The notes: generated from the letters alone by a model not told the origin. A stretch of 64,000 nucleotides of DNA from Streptococcus pneumoniae (GCF_001096185.1 NZ_CRPU01000009.1:1-64000); one strand, 5' to 3'. Positions 54,052 to 63,751 are shown, counted from the first letter of the stretch. A program made the numbers and translations.

Positions 54052-55347
54052 ATGATCAACCGTTACTCTCGCCCTGAGATGGCGAACATTTGGAGTGAAG
54101 AAAATAAATACCGTGCTTGGCTTGAGGTGGAAATCTTGGCTGACGAGGCATGGGCTGAGTTGGGGGAAATCCCTAAGGAAGATGTGGCTTTGATTCGCGA
54201 GAAAGCGGATTTTGACATCGACCGTATTTTGGAAATTGAGCAGGAGACTCGCCACGATGTGGTGGCTTTCACGCGTGCGGTTTCTGAGACTCTTGGTGAA
54301 GAGCGCAAGTGGGTCCATTACGGCTTGACATCAACTGACGTGGTGGATACGGCTTACGGTTACCTCTACAAGCAGGCCAACGACATTATCCGTCGTGACC
54401 TTGAAAATTTTACCAACATCATCGCTGATAAGGCTAAGGAGCACAAGTTCACCATCATGATGGGGCGTACCCACGGTGTGCACGCTGAGCCTACAACCTT
54501 TGGTCTTAAATTGGCGACTTGGTACAGCGAAATGAAGCGCAACATCGAGCGTTTCGAGCATGCGGCTGCTGGTGTGGAAGCTGGTAAGATTTCTGGTGCG
54601 GTTGGAAACTTTGCCAACATCCCACCATTCGTTGAGCAATACGTCTGCGACAAGCTTGGCATCAGTGCTCAGGAAATCTCTACACAGGTCCTTCCTCGTG
54701 ACCTTCACGCTGAGTACTTTGCGGTTCTTGCTAGCATTGCGACTTCAATCGAGCGTATGGCAACAGAAATTCGTGGTCTGCAAAAATCTGAGCAACGCGA
54801 AGTGGAAGAGTTCTTTGCCAAAGGTCAAAAAGGATCTTCAGCAATGCCTCACAAACGCAACCCAATCGGTTCTGAAAATATGACTGGGCTTGCGCGTGTT
54901 ATCCGTGGCCACATGATTACAGCTTATGAAAACGTGGCTCTCTGGCACGAACGTGACATTTCACACTCATCAGCTGAGCGCATCATCACACCAGATACAA
55001 CCATTTTGATTGACTACATGCTCAACCGTTTTGGAAATATCGTCAAGAACTTGACAGTCTTTCCAGAAAACATGATCCGCAACATGAACTCGACTTTTGG
55101 TCTAATCTTCAGCCAACGTGCCATGTTGACCTTGATTGAAAAAGGCATGACTCGTGAGCAGGCTTATGACTTGGTACAACCAAAAACGGCCTACTCTTGG
55201 GACAATCAAGTGGACTTCAAACCACTTCTTGAATCAGATCCAGAAGTAACCTCACGTCTGACACAAGAGGAAATCGACGAGATCTTCAACCCTCTTTACT
55301 ATACCAAACGGGTGGATGATATTTTTGAACGTCTTGGATTAGGATAA
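54052..55347 (+). CDS. purB: Adenylosuccinate lyase
   Basis: Acts twice: SAICAR to AICAR, and adenylosuccinate to AMP after PurA. The 431-residue protein shows [11 protein letters not shown], the [10 protein letters not shown] and [11 protein letters not shown] regions, [14 protein letters not shown] with the catalytic His, and the signature [16 protein letters not shown] with the active serine loop. The start was set at ATG 54052 ([10 protein letters not shown]) by homology; ATG 54043, closer to AAAGGAAA, is possible. A terminator follows. Confidence 0.95.
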   Translation: MINRYSRPEMANIWSEENKYRAWLEVEILADEAWAELGEIPKEDVALIREKADFDIDRILEIEQETRHDVVAFTRAVSETLGEERKWVHYGLTSTDVVDTAYGYLYKQANDIIRRDLENFTNIIADKAKEHKFTIMMGRTHGVHAEPTTFGLKLATWYSEMKRNIERFEHAAAGVEAGKISGAVGNFANIPPFVEQYVCDKLGISAQEISTQVLPRDLHAEYFAVLASIATSIERMATEIRGLQKSEQREVEEFFAKGQKGSSAMPHKRNPIGSENMTGLARVIRGHMITAYENVALWHERDISHSSAERIITPDTTILIDYMLNRFGNIVKNLTVFPENMIRNMNSTFGLIFSQRAMLTLIEKGMTREQAYDLVQPKTAYSWDNQVDFKPLLESDPEVTSRLTQEEIDEIFNPLYYTKRVDDIFERLGLG

Positions 55348-55354
55348 TTAGAAT

Positions 55355-55409
55355 AAAAATCGAATTTCTATTACTCCATTTATAGGAGTAGAAGAACTTC
55401 GATTTTTCT
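55355..55409 (+). terminator. Terminator of purB
   Basis: AAAAATCGAA / TTCGATTTTT with an inner TACTCC / GGAGTA pairing. Confidence 0.75.
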
Positions 55410-55568
55410 TGTTTATTAAAGTGTTTTTGAAAAAATAACCAATATTTTATAATCTGTTGAATATAGTATACTGTGACTTCTAAAATATTACTAGAAATTC
55501 CTTTAAATTTCCTAATCGATTTGTCCATATTCTATTTCAATCTGCTATATCATATAATAAGCATAGAA

Positions 55569-55600
55569 AAAGCCCAAGCGATTAGGCTCAGGCTTTCTTC
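55569..55600 (-). terminator. Terminator of the GntR gene
   Basis: On the minus strand AAGCCTGAGCC-TAATC-GCTTGGGCTTTTTC forms a stem with T run, directly after the stop codon. In the region between purB and here no strH-like gene is present. Confidence 0.8.
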
Positions 55601-56317
55601 TTAGTGATCACGGTCACATGAGATGAATTTAATCTTGTAATAATCAGATCGTTTGTAAGTTTCACTGTATCCCAAAACTTGACCAGTTGATTCGAGTTTG
55701 GTGATTTTAGTTTGTAGGACAGTAGGGAATTGTTCATCGACTCCGAGGACTGAAGCCGCATGTTCTGGAGTTGGAAAGACTATTTCATTGATTTCTTCAA
55801 AGTGTTCATCATTCATGTGAATGTGGTAGTCTAACTTGAAACGGTTATAGATGGAACTATAGTATTCAAGGTTTGGATAATTTGCGTTGATATATTGTTC
55901 TGGGATGTAGGATGTATGGTAGATATAAACGACACCGTTTGATTCGCGGATACGTTCAATCTTGTAGTAGAATTGATCGCCGCGTAGACCCAATTTTTCC
56001 AAGTAAGCGAGCTTGTTTCCGCGTTCAATTGAAAGAACAGTTACCTTATCATCTTTAGCATTAAAGAGTTCAATATCTGAAAACTCTACAAGCTTGTGTT
56101 TGCGTGCACGTGAAACGAAGGTTCCTTTTCCTTGTTGGCGGACAATATAGCCATCTTTAGCAAGGTCGTTTAAGGCGCGGACAACTGTGATAGAACTGAC
56201 ATCGTACATTGAAATGAGCTCTGCTTCAGTGTAAAATTTATCTCCACTGCTAAACTGCCCAGAGATGATTTTATTTTTTAATTCGTCTTTTATGTATTGA
56301 TATTTGGGAATTGCCAT
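55601..56317 (-). CDS. GntR/HutC-family transcriptional regulator
   Basis: A 238-residue regulator. The N-terminal winged helix (residues 1 to about 70) has YQYIKDELKNKIISG, the FYTEAELISMYDVSSITVVRALNDL recognition helix and GYIVRQQGKGTFV. The C-terminal UTRA effector domain has RESNGVVYIYHTSYIPEQ. It is divergent from bgaC across a 347-bp spacer, so it likely controls the bgaC-PTS-agaS-galM operon, with a sugar phosphate (perhaps galactosamine- or galactose-type) as effector. The start is the ATG at 56317 (MAIPKYQYIK). Confidence 0.88.
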   Translation of the reverse strand: MAIPKYQYIKDELKNKIISGQFSSGDKFYTEAELISMYDVSSITVVRALNDLAKDGYIVRQQGKGTFVSRARKHKLVEFSDIELFNAKDDKVTVLSIERGNKLAYLEKLGLRGDQFYYKIERIRESNGVVYIYHTSYIPEQYINANYPNLEYYSSIYNRFKLDYHIHMNDEHFEEINEIVFPTPEHAASVLGVDEQFPTVLQTKITKLESTGQVLGYSETYKRSDYYKIKFISCDRDH

Positions 56318-56584
56318 ATTTTTACCTCTATTTTCCTTCTCCACAGAAAATTTTACCATAAAAGCGAAAAAAATAGTAGTCTTTTGAATAAAAAATTAGA
56401 AAAATAGTTTGAAAAATTAAGCTACATAAGCATTACTCATATTTTATAAATGTATTTTATACAAAATTATTTTAGGTTCTCTATTCTGAATGTAAAGAGC
56501 GTTTGAAATGGGTCTGAAAATGTTTGAAACTAATTGAACGTGTGTATAATAGTAAAATTCCAGCAAATATTCCGACAATTTCTA

Positions 56585-56613
56585 TTGACAATTCAAACAG
56601 ACTGGTTTATAAT
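56585..56613 (+). promoter_or_regulatory. Promoter of the bgaC operon
   Basis: TTGACA (56585-56590), 17-bp spacer, TATAAT (56608-56613). The near-palindrome GGTTTATAATTAGTATAAC overlaps the -10 and is a candidate GntR operator. The rest of the 56318-56664 gap is AT-rich without a gene. Confidence 0.85.
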
Positions 56614-56637
56614 TAGTATAACAACAAATGAAAGCGT

Positions 56638-56651
56638 AAACTTTCGCGGTC
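56638..56651 (+). promoter_or_regulatory. Candidate CcpA cre site
   Basis: ATGAAAGCGTAAAC fits the cre pattern WTGNAANCGNWWNC. It lies just downstream of the -10, where CcpA would block elongation. The last bases deviate from consensus. Confidence 0.6.
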
Positions 56652-56664
56652 AGAAGGTAGTTTT

Positions 56665-58452
56665 ATGACACGATTTGAGATACGGGATGATTTCTATCTC
56701 GATGGAAAATCATTTAAGATTTTATCTGGCGCCATTCATTATTTTAGGGTTCCTCCAGAGGATTGGTATCATTCGCTCTATAACTTGAAGGCTCTTGGTT
56801 TTAATACGGTAGAGACTTATGTTGCTTGGAATTTACACGAGCCTCGTGAGGGTGAGTTTCACTTTGAAGGAGCTCTGGATTTGGAGCGATTTCTCCAGAC
56901 AGCACAAGATTTGGGTCTCTACGCTATCGTTCGTCCATCACCCTTTATCTGTGCGGAGTGGGAATTTGGTGGCTTACCAGCTTGGCTTTTAACCAAAGAT
57001 ATGAGGATTCGTTCCTCAGATCCAGCCTATATTGAGGCTGTCGGTCGCTATTATGACCAGCTCTTGCCACGATTGGTTCCACATCTGTTGGACAAGGGTG
57101 GCAATATCCTCATGATGCAGGTTGAAAATGAGTATGGTTCTTATGGAGAAGATAAGGCTTATCTGAGAGCGATTCGACAGCTGATGGAAGAGCGTGGCGT
57201 AACCTGTCCCCTCTTTACATCAGATGGTCCTTGGAGAGCTACTTTGAAAGCGGGAACCTTAATTGAAGAGGACCTCTTTGTAACAGGAAACTTTGGTTCT
57301 AAGGCACTTTACAACTTTTCACAGATGCAGGAATTCTTTGATGAACATGGCAAGAAATGGCCGCTCATGTGTATGGAGTTCTGGGATGGCTGGTTCAATC
57401 GCTGGAAAGAACCGATTATCACACGGGATCCTAAGGAATTGGCAGATGCAGTTCGAGAGGTTTTGGAGCAAGGTTCTATCAATCTATACATGTTTCATGG
57501 TGGGACAAACTTTGGTTTCATGAATGGTTGTTCGGCTCGAGGGACTTTGGACTTGCCACAAGTCACATCCTATGATTACGATGCTCTTCTTGATGAAGAA
57601 GGAAATCCAACTGCCAAATATCTGGCAGTCAAGAAGATGATGGCGACACATTTCCCAGAGTATCCGCAGTTGGAACCCCTCTACAAAGAGAGTATGGAGT
57701 TGGATGCTATTCCACTAGTTGAAAAAGTTTCCTTGTTTGAAACCTTGGATAGTCTGTCAAGTCCTGTAGAAAGTCTCTATCCTAAAAAGATGGAGGAGTT
57801 GGGACAAAGCTATGGCTACCTACTCTATCGAACAGAAACAAACTGGGATGCAGAAGAAGAAAGACTTCGTATCATTGATGGTCGGGATAGGGCTCAGTTT
57901 TATGTCGATGGTCAGTGGATTAAAACCCAATATCAGACAGAGATTGGGGAAGATATTTTTTATCGAGGCGAAAAGAAAGCGTTATCTAGGATTGACATAT
58001 TGATAGAAAATATGGGGCGTGTCAACTATGGGCATAAGTTCTTAGCGGATACGCAACGTAAGGGAATTCGGACAGGAGTTTGTAAGGATTTGCATTTCTT
58101 ACTGAACTGGAAACACTATCCACTCCCACTAGATAATCCTGAGAAAATTGATTTTTCAAAAGGATGGACTCAAGGACAACCAGCCTTTTACGCTTATGAC
58201 TTTACAGTCCAAGAGCCAAAAGATACTTACCTAGACTTGTCTGAGTTTGGTAAGGGAGTTGCCTTTGTCAATGGGCAGAATCTAGGACGTTTTTGGAACG
58301 TTGGTCCAACTCTCTCACTTTATATCCCTCATAGCTATCTTAAGGAAGGTGCAAACCGCATCATTATCTTTGAGACAGAGGGCCAATATAAAGAAGAGAT
58401 TCATTTAACTCGTAAACCTACACTAAAACACATAAAGGGGGAAAACTTATGA
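56665..58452 (+). CDS. bgaC: Beta-galactosidase, GH35 (BgaC type)
   Basis: A 595-residue glycoside hydrolase. Family 35 acid/base and nucleophile glutamates lie in MMQVENEYGSYG and CMEFWDGWFNRW. FFRVPPEDW-type sequence (HYFRVPPEDWYHSL) and GGTNFGFMNG complete the barrel. C-terminal jelly-roll parts follow (GVAFVNGQNLGRFWNVGP). No classical signal peptide is present, although the pneumococcal BgaC acts on beta-1,3-galactosides and has been found at the surface. It is first in an operon with a PTS; its stop overlaps the IIB start by four bases. Confidence 0.94.
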   Translation: MTRFEIRDDFYLDGKSFKILSGAIHYFRVPPEDWYHSLYNLKALGFNTVETYVAWNLHEPREGEFHFEGALDLERFLQTAQDLGLYAIVRPSPFICAEWEFGGLPAWLLTKDMRIRSSDPAYIEAVGRYYDQLLPRLVPHLLDKGGNILMMQVENEYGSYGEDKAYLRAIRQLMEERGVTCPLFTSDGPWRATLKAGTLIEEDLFVTGNFGSKALYNFSQMQEFFDEHGKKWPLMCMEFWDGWFNRWKEPIITRDPKELADAVREVLEQGSINLYMFHGGTNFGFMNGCSARGTLDLPQVTSYDYDALLDEEGNPTAKYLAVKKMMATHFPEYPQLEPLYKESMELDAIPLVEKVSLFETLDSLSSPVESLYPKKMEELGQSYGYLLYRTETNWDAEEERLRIIDGRDRAQFYVDGQWIKTQYQTEIGEDIFYRGEKKALSRIDILIENMGRVNYGHKFLADTQRKGIRTGVCKDLHFLLNWKHYPLPLDNPEKIDFSKGWTQGQPAFYAYDFTVQEPKDTYLDLSEFGKGVAFVNGQNLGRFWNVGPTLSLYIPHSYLKEGANRIIIFETEGQYKEEIHLTRKPTLKHIKGENL

Positions 58453-58925
58453 CAATTGTAGGATGCCGTATTGATGGACGTTTGATCCACGGACAAGTAG
58501 CCAATCTTTGGGCTGGAAAACTAAATGTTTCACGCATTATGGTTGTAGATGATGAAGTTGTCAACAACGACGTTGAAAAGAGTGGTTTGAAACTTGCGAC
58601 ACCACCAGGTGTGAAATTGAGTATTTTGCCAATTGAGAAAGCTGCAGCCAATATTCTTGCTGGTAAATATGATAGCCAACGTCTCTTTATCGTGGCTCGT
58701 AAACCAGACCGCTTCCTTGGTTTGGTAGAAGCAGGTGTACCACTTGAAACCCTTAATGTTGGGAATATGTCTCAAACACCAGAAACTCGCGCTATCACAC
58801 GTTCTATCAACGTAGTAGACAAGGATGTGGAAGACTTCCGCAAACTAGCAGAAAAAGGTGTTAAACTTACTGCTCAAATGGTTCCAAATGATCCAATTTC
58901 AGACTTTTTGAGCTTATTAAAATAG
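58449..58925 (+). CDS. PTS system mannose-family IIB component
   Basis: A 158-residue phosphocarrier. The active His15 lies in CRIDGRLIHGQVANLW, typical of mannose/sorbose-class IIB domains. It receives phosphate from IIA (60665-61069) and passes it to the sugar in the IIC-IID channel. It is translationally coupled to bgaC. The gene set IIB-IIC-IID-IIA with agaS matches the N-acetylgalactosamine/galactosamine type (Gad/Aga), probably importing the galactose-type sugar released by BgaC. Confidence 0.9.
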   Translation: MTIVGCRIDGRLIHGQVANLWAGKLNVSRIMVVDDEVVNNDVEKSGLKLATPPGVKLSILPIEKAAANILAGKYDSQRLFIVARKPDRFLGLVEAGVPLETLNVGNMSQTPETRAITRSINVVDKDVEDFRKLAEKGVKLTAQMVPNDPISDFLSLLK

Positions 58926-58951
58926 GAAAAAATTTTTAGGAGGTCATTGTT

Positions 58952-59857
58952 ATGATACAATGGTGGCAAATTTTACTTCTCACTTTGTACTCAGCTTATC
59001 AAATCTGTGATGAGTTGACGATCGTTTCATCTGCAGGTTCCCCTGTATTTGCTGGTTTCATTACTGGTTTAATTATGGGAGATGTGACTACTGGTTTACT
59101 TATCGGTGGCAACTTGCAACTGTTCGTTCTTGGGGTTGGTACCTTCGGTGGTGCTTCTCGTATCGACGCAACTTCTGGTGCGGTTCTTGCGACAGCCTTC
59201 TCTGTTTCACAAGGAATTGATGCACCGCTTGCAATTACTACAATCGCTGTACCAGTAGCAGCTCTCTTGACTTACTTCGACGTTCTTGGACGTATGACTA
59301 CTACCTTCTTCGCTCACCGTGTGGATGCTGCCATCGAACGCTTTGACTATAAAGGTATTGAACGCAACTACTTGCTTGGTGCGATTCCTTGGGCTCTATC
59401 TCGTGCCCTTCCAGTCTTCTTTGCCCTTGCTTTTGGTGGTGAATTTGTACAAGGCGTAGTAGACTTCGTTACAGAATACCAATGGATTGCAGATGGTTTG
59501 ACACTTGCAGGACGTATGCTTCCAGGTCTTGGATTTGCAATCTTGCTTCGTTACCTTCCAGTTAAACGTAACCTTCACTACCTTGCTATGGGATTTGGTT
59601 TGACAGCTATGTTGACTGTTCTTTACTCATATGTAACAGGTCTGGGTGGCGCTGTTGCTGGTATCGTAGGTACTCTTCCTGCTGAAGTTGCTGAAAAAAT
59701 TGGTTTCGTGAACAACTTCAAAGGTTTGTCTATGATTGGTATCTCTATCGTAGGTATTTTCCTTGCAGTGCTTCACTTCAAAAATAGCCAGAAAGTAGCT
59801 GTAGCAGCACCTTCTACACCATCAGAAAGTGGGGAAATCGAAGATGACGAATTCTAA
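58952..59857 (+). CDS. PTS system mannose-family IIC component
   Basis: A 301-residue membrane protein with about seven hydrophobic segments, including GFITGLIMGDVTTGLLIGGNLQL and the GGASRIDATSGAVLATAF region typical of IIC subunits. AGGAGGTC ribosome site. It forms the sugar channel with IID, whose start overlaps its end by 14 bases. The C-terminal tail is acidic (SESGEIEDDEF). Confidence 0.9.
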   Translation: MIQWWQILLLTLYSAYQICDELTIVSSAGSPVFAGFITGLIMGDVTTGLLIGGNLQLFVLGVGTFGGASRIDATSGAVLATAFSVSQGIDAPLAITTIAVPVAALLTYFDVLGRMTTTFFAHRVDAAIERFDYKGIERNYLLGAIPWALSRALPVFFALAFGGEFVQGVVDFVTEYQWIADGLTLAGRMLPGLGFAILLRYLPVKRNLHYLAMGFGLTAMLTVLYSYVTGLGGAVAGIVGTLPAEVAEKIGFVNNFKGLSMIGISIVGIFLAVLHFKNSQKVAVAAPSTPSESGEIEDDEF

Positions 59858-60659
59858 TTACAAACTTACAAAAGAAGATTTTAATCAAATCAACAAACGT
59901 AGCTTGTTTACTTTCCAATTAGGTTGGAACTACGAACGTATGCAAGCTTCTGGTTACCTTTACATGATCTTGCCTCAATTGCGTAAAATGTATGGGGATG
60001 GCACTCCTGAATTGAAAGAAATGATGAAAGTTCATACTCAATTCTTCAACACTTCACCATTCTTCCATACCATTATCGCTGGTTTTGACCTTGCCATGGA
60101 AGAAAAAGATGGTGTGGGTTCAAAAGACGCCGTTAACGGTATCAAGACAGGTTTGATGGGGCCATTCGCTCCTCTTGGGGATACAATCTTTGGTTCACTT
60201 GTACCTGCTATCATGGGGTCAGTCGCAGCAACTATGGCGATCGCTGGTCAACCTTGGGGTATCTTCCTTTGGATTGCAGTTGCAGTAGCCTATGACATCT
60301 TCCGTTGGAAACAGTTGGAATTTGCTTACAAAGAAGGGGTTAACCTTATCAACAACATGCAAAGTACTTTGACAGCTTTGATTGATGCTGCATCTGTGCT
60401 TGGTGTCTTCATGATGGGTGCTCTTGTAGCAACATTGATTAACTTTGAAATTTCTTATAAATTGCCAATCGGTGAAAAGATGATTGACTTCCAAGACATC
60501 TTGAACTCAATCTTCCCACGCTTGCTTCCAGCAATCTTTACTGCCTTTATCTTCTGGTTGCTTGGTAAGAAAGGTATGAACTCTACTAAAGCTATCTTTA
60601 TTATTATCGTACTTGCTTTGGTTCTTTCTGCCCTTGGTCACTTTGCATTTGGAATGTAA
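59844..60659 (+). CDS. PTS system mannose-family IID component
   Basis: A 271-residue membrane subunit. The N-terminal LTKEDFNQINKRSLFTFQLGWNYERMQASGY is the IID signature, and the middle has GIKTGLMGPFAPLGDTIFGSLVPAIMGS. Membrane helices lie in the C-terminal half. The start was set at ATG 59844 (MTNSNYKLT) within the IIC gene; an upstream in-frame GTG at 59829 lacks support. The overlap gives equimolar IIC and IID. Confidence 0.9.
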   Translation: MTNSNYKLTKEDFNQINKRSLFTFQLGWNYERMQASGYLYMILPQLRKMYGDGTPELKEMMKVHTQFFNTSPFFHTIIAGFDLAMEEKDGVGSKDAVNGIKTGLMGPFAPLGDTIFGSLVPAIMGSVAATMAIAGQPWGIFLWIAVAVAYDIFRWKQLEFAYKEGVNLINNMQSTLTALIDAASVLGVFMMGALVATLINFEISYKLPIGEKMIDFQDILNSIFPRLLPAIFTAFIFWLLGKKGMNSTKAIFIIIVLALVLSALGHFAFGM

Positions 60660-60664
60660 TTTTT

Positions 60665-61069
60665 ATGACGAAATCATTGATTTTGGTGAGCCATGGTCGC
60701 TTCTGTGAAGAGCTTAAAGGCAGCACAGAAATGATTATGGGCCCACAAGACAACATTTACACAGTAGCTCTTCTTCCAGAAGATGGCCCAGAAGACTTTA
60801 CTGCAAAATTTGAAGCTGCTATTGAAGGATTGGATGATTTCTTAGTCTTTGCGGATCTTCTCGGTGGGACACCTTGTAACGTGGTCAGTCGTTTGATCAT
60901 GGAAGGTCGTGACATCGAACTTTACGCAGGGATGAATCTTCCAATGGTGATTGAATTTATCAATGCGAGCCTTACAGGCGCAGATGCGGACTACAAGAGC
61001 CGTGCTGCAGAAAGCATTGTGAAAGTCAATGACCTGTTAGCGGGCTTCGATGATGACGAAGATGAATAA
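60665..61069 (+). CDS. PTS system mannose-family IIA component
   Basis: A 134-residue phosphocarrier. The active His9 (VSHGRFCEEL) accepts phosphate from HPr. The GPQDNIYTVALLPEDGPEDF region and FADLLGGTPCNVVSRL are typical of EIIA-Man domains. It starts six bases after IID. The last codon and stop are formed where a BOX element begins, so the gene's 3' end abuts the repeat exactly. Confidence 0.9.
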   Translation: MTKSLILVSHGRFCEELKGSTEMIMGPQDNIYTVALLPEDGPEDFTAKFEAAIEGLDDFLVFADLLGGTPCNVVSRLIMEGRDIELYAGMNLPMVIEFINASLTGADADYKSRAAESIVKVNDLLAGFDDDEDE

Positions 61070-61220
61070 TACTCTTCGAAAATCTCTTTAAACCATACTA
61101 GTGTTGCCTTGCCGTAGGTATGGTTACTGACTTCGTCAGTTCTATCCGGCAACCTCAAAGCAGTGCTTTGAGCAGCCTGCGGCTAGTTTCCTAGTTTACT
61201 CTTTGATTTTCATTGAGTAT
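61068..61220 (+). repeat. BOX element after the PTS genes
   Basis: A full BOX: AATACTCTTCGAAAATCTC, TTGCCTTGCCGTAGG, GACTTCGTCAGTTC, then GCGGCTAGTTTCC and CTTTGATTTTCATTGAGTAT. It overlaps the IIA stop codon and lies inside the operon before agaS. Confidence 0.92.
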
Positions 61221-61431
61221 ACGATGTGACAACGTGAAAATCACAGGGAAAATAGGCGATAGGAGGATGGAGCGATGCTCCGACGATAATCGGTCTTTTT
61301 CCCACAGATTTTAGTTGGAACTTGATTCAACTCATGTGACAATGTGAAAATCGTTAGAGCATTTTATATAGAATATACATGGGAATGGGGCTTACTCCCA
61401 TTCCCATATTTAATAGAAAAAGAGGAACTCA
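61221..61431 (+). other. Operon spacer with direct repeat and strong hairpin
   Basis: No gene seen. A 19-bp direct repeat ATGTGACAAYGTGAAAATC occurs at 61224-61242 and 61334-61352. A perfect 11-bp hairpin ATGGGAATGGG / CCCATTCCCAT lies at 61379-61407, 25 bases before agaS and without a T run. It may act on mRNA stability or as a weak attenuator. Confidence 0.6.
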
Positions 61432-62598
61432 ATGCTACATTATACAAAAGAAGACTTAATTGAATTGGGTGCAGAAATCACTACACGTGAAATCTACCAA
61501 CAGCCTGATGTATGGAAAGAAGCTTTTGAATCTTATCAAGCAAAACGTGAAGAAATTGCAGCCTTCCTACAAGGAATTGCTGATAAACATGACTATATCA
61601 AGGTTATCTTGACAGGTGCTGGGACTTCTGCTTATGTAGGAGACACCTTGCTACCTTACTTTAAGGAAGTCTATGACGAACGCAAATGGAATTTCAATGC
61701 CATTGCGACAACAGATATCGTTGCCAATCCAGAAACTTATTTGAAAAAAGATGTGGCGACTGTCCTTGTGTCTTTTGCTCGTAGTGGGAACTCGCCTGAA
61801 AGTGTAGCGACTGTTGATTTGGCCAAAGCCTTGGTGGATGAGCTTTATCAAGTGACGATTACTTGTGCAGCGGACGGTAAGTTGGCTCTTCAAGCCCATG
61901 GAGATGACCGCAATCTCTTGCTTTTGCAACCAGCTGCTTCTAATGATGCTGGATTTGCCATGACTTCTAGCTTTACGTCTATGATGTTGACAGCTCTCTT
62001 GGTCTTTGATCCTACAGAATTTGCTGTTAAAGCTGAACGTTTTGAAGTTGTATCTAGTCTTGCCCGTAAAGTTTTAGACAATGCAGAAGATGTCAAAGAA
62101 CTTGTTGACCTAGACTTTAACCGTGTCATCTACCTTGGTGCGGGTCCTTTCTTTGGACTTGCTCATGAAGCTCAGCTCAAGATTTTGGAATTGACAGCTG
62201 GTCAAGTTGCGACTATGTATGAAAGCCCAGTCGGCTTCCGTCACGGTCCAAAATCTCTTATCAACGAAAATACAGTTGTCTTGGTCTTTGGGACAACGAC
62301 AGACTACACTCGCAAGTACGACTTGGACTTAGTTCGTGAAGTTGCAGGTGATCAGATTGCTCGTCGGGTTGTGCTTTTGAGTGATCAAGCCTTTGGTCTT
62401 GAAGATGTCAAAGAAGTTGCCCTTGGTTGTGGCGGTGTCTTGAATGATATTTACCGTGTCTTCCCTTACATCGTTTATGCCCAACTCTTTGCCCTATTGA
62501 CTTCACTCAAGGTAGAAAATAAACCAGATACACCGTCTCCTACAGGTACAGTAAACCGTGTGGTACAAGGTGTTATCATCCACGAATATCAAAAATAA
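61432..62598 (+). CDS. agaS: Galactosamine-6-phosphate deaminase/isomerase-type AgaS
   Basis: A 388-residue SIS-domain protein. The first SIS domain includes ILTGAGTSAYVGDTLLPYF and VSFARSGNSPESVATVD; the second includes YLGAGPFFGLAHEAQLKILELTAG and YESPVGFRHGPKSLI. Family members act on galactosamine 6-phosphate or N-acetylgalactosamine 6-phosphate pathways, as ketose-aldose isomerase/deaminase. Its place after the PTS genes agrees with processing of the imported sugar phosphate. The ribosome site is AAAGAGG, and a long spacer with BOX precedes it. Confidence 0.9.
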   Translation: MLHYTKEDLIELGAEITTREIYQQPDVWKEAFESYQAKREEIAAFLQGIADKHDYIKVILTGAGTSAYVGDTLLPYFKEVYDERKWNFNAIATTDIVANPETYLKKDVATVLVSFARSGNSPESVATVDLAKALVDELYQVTITCAADGKLALQAHGDDRNLLLLQPAASNDAGFAMTSSFTSMMLTALLVFDPTEFAVKAERFEVVSSLARKVLDNAEDVKELVDLDFNRVIYLGAGPFFGLAHEAQLKILELTAGQVATMYESPVGFRHGPKSLINENTVVLVFGTTTDYTRKYDLDLVREVAGDQIARRVVLLSDQAFGLEDVKEVALGCGGVLNDIYRVFPYIVYAQLFALLTSLKVENKPDTPSPTGTVNRVVQGVIIHEYQK

Positions 62599-62645
62599 GA
62601 CAGTGTTTATGAATTCTTGACAAGAGGATTTGTACATCATCAGGC

Positions 62646-62684
62646 AAACCATAGATTGTCAGTAGGCTTTCTATGGTTTGTTTG
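62646..62684 (+). terminator. Hairpin between agaS and galM
   Basis: AAACCATAGA / TCTATGGTTT stem with a 14-base loop and TGTTTG tail. Likely a partial terminator or processing site. Confidence 0.55.
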
Positions 62685-62713
62685 CTTGAGAGAAATAGTA
62701 AAAGGAGAATAGA

Positions 62714-63751
62714 ATGAAAGCATACACAGAGCGTGTATTTGGAAATGTTGAGGGCAAGGATGTCTTGGCCTATCGATTTGAGACAGACAGTGGCTACCAG
62801 CTTGAGATTATGACTTATGGTGCGACCATCTTGCGCTATGTCACACCTGATAAGGCTGGAAATTTTGCCAATGTTATCTTGGGATTTGATGATTTTGATA
62901 GCTATGTAGGCAATAGTCCCAAACATGGAGCTAGTGTAGGTCCTGTGGCAGGCCGTATTGCTGGTGCGACTTTTGAGCTCAATGGTAAGACCTATGACCT
63001 TGAAGTCAACAATGCTAGCAACTGTAACCACAGTGGTTCAACTGGTTGGGATTCTAGCTTGTTTGAACTAGTTGAAGTGAGCGACCATGGTCTGACCCTC
63101 TATACAGAGCGTACAGATGGGACAGGGGGATTTCCTGGAAATCTCAAGATTTGGATCAGTTATCACTTGGAAGAAACTGGTGCCTATGAAATCAGCTACA
63201 AGGTAACAACAGATCAGGATACGCTGGTCAATCCAACCAACCACAGCTATTTCAACTTGTCTGGTGATTTCACAAAGACGATTGACCGCCATGTCTTCCA
63301 GCTAAACACAGAGGGGATTTACCCAATCGCTCCCGACGGTGTTCCTGACAAAACTCCAGATGCCAATCGTGATGTGGTCAAACACATCTACAATGGTGCC
63401 TTGTTGAAGGATATCTTTGCAGAAGAAGATGAGCAAATCCAGCTGGTATCTGGTTTGGATCATCCATTTGCCCTTCCTGCAGGTCATGATAATGCTGGTT
63501 TCCTTTATGACCAAAACTCAGGTCGCTTCCTGCTCTTCAAGACAGAGGCTCCTTGCTTTGTAGTCTACACAGCAAACTTTGTGGATGAGAGTGTCATCAT
63601 AAGAGGTCAGCCAATGGTACAGCACAATGGGATTGCTCTTGAAGCGCAAGCTTTACCAGATGCCATTCACAGTAACCTCAAAGACCAAGTCATTCTCAAA
63701 GCCGGTCAAACCTTCACCAGTAAGACACGTTATGAACTTGTTGTGAAGTGA
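62714..63751 (+). CDS. galM: Aldose 1-epimerase (galactose mutarotase)
   Basis: Interconverts alpha and beta anomers of galactose, feeding galactokinase. The 345-residue protein has GYQLEIMTYGATILRY, PVAGRIAGATFELNG, the catalytic NHSGST and NHSYFNLSG histidines, and EAQALPDAIH with the catalytic Glu near the C-terminus. Free beta-galactose set free by BgaC is a natural substrate source. AAAGGAGAA ribosome site. Confidence 0.94.
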   Translation: MKAYTERVFGNVEGKDVLAYRFETDSGYQLEIMTYGATILRYVTPDKAGNFANVILGFDDFDSYVGNSPKHGASVGPVAGRIAGATFELNGKTYDLEVNNASNCNHSGSTGWDSSLFELVEVSDHGLTLYTERTDGTGGFPGNLKIWISYHLEETGAYEISYKVTTDQDTLVNPTNHSYFNLSGDFTKTIDRHVFQLNTEGIYPIAPDGVPDKTPDANRDVVKHIYNGALLKDIFAEEDEQIQLVSGLDHPFALPAGHDNAGFLYDQNSGRFLLFKTEAPCFVVYTANFVDESVIIRGQPMVQHNGIALEAQALPDAIHSNLKDQVILKAGQTFTSKTRYELVVK

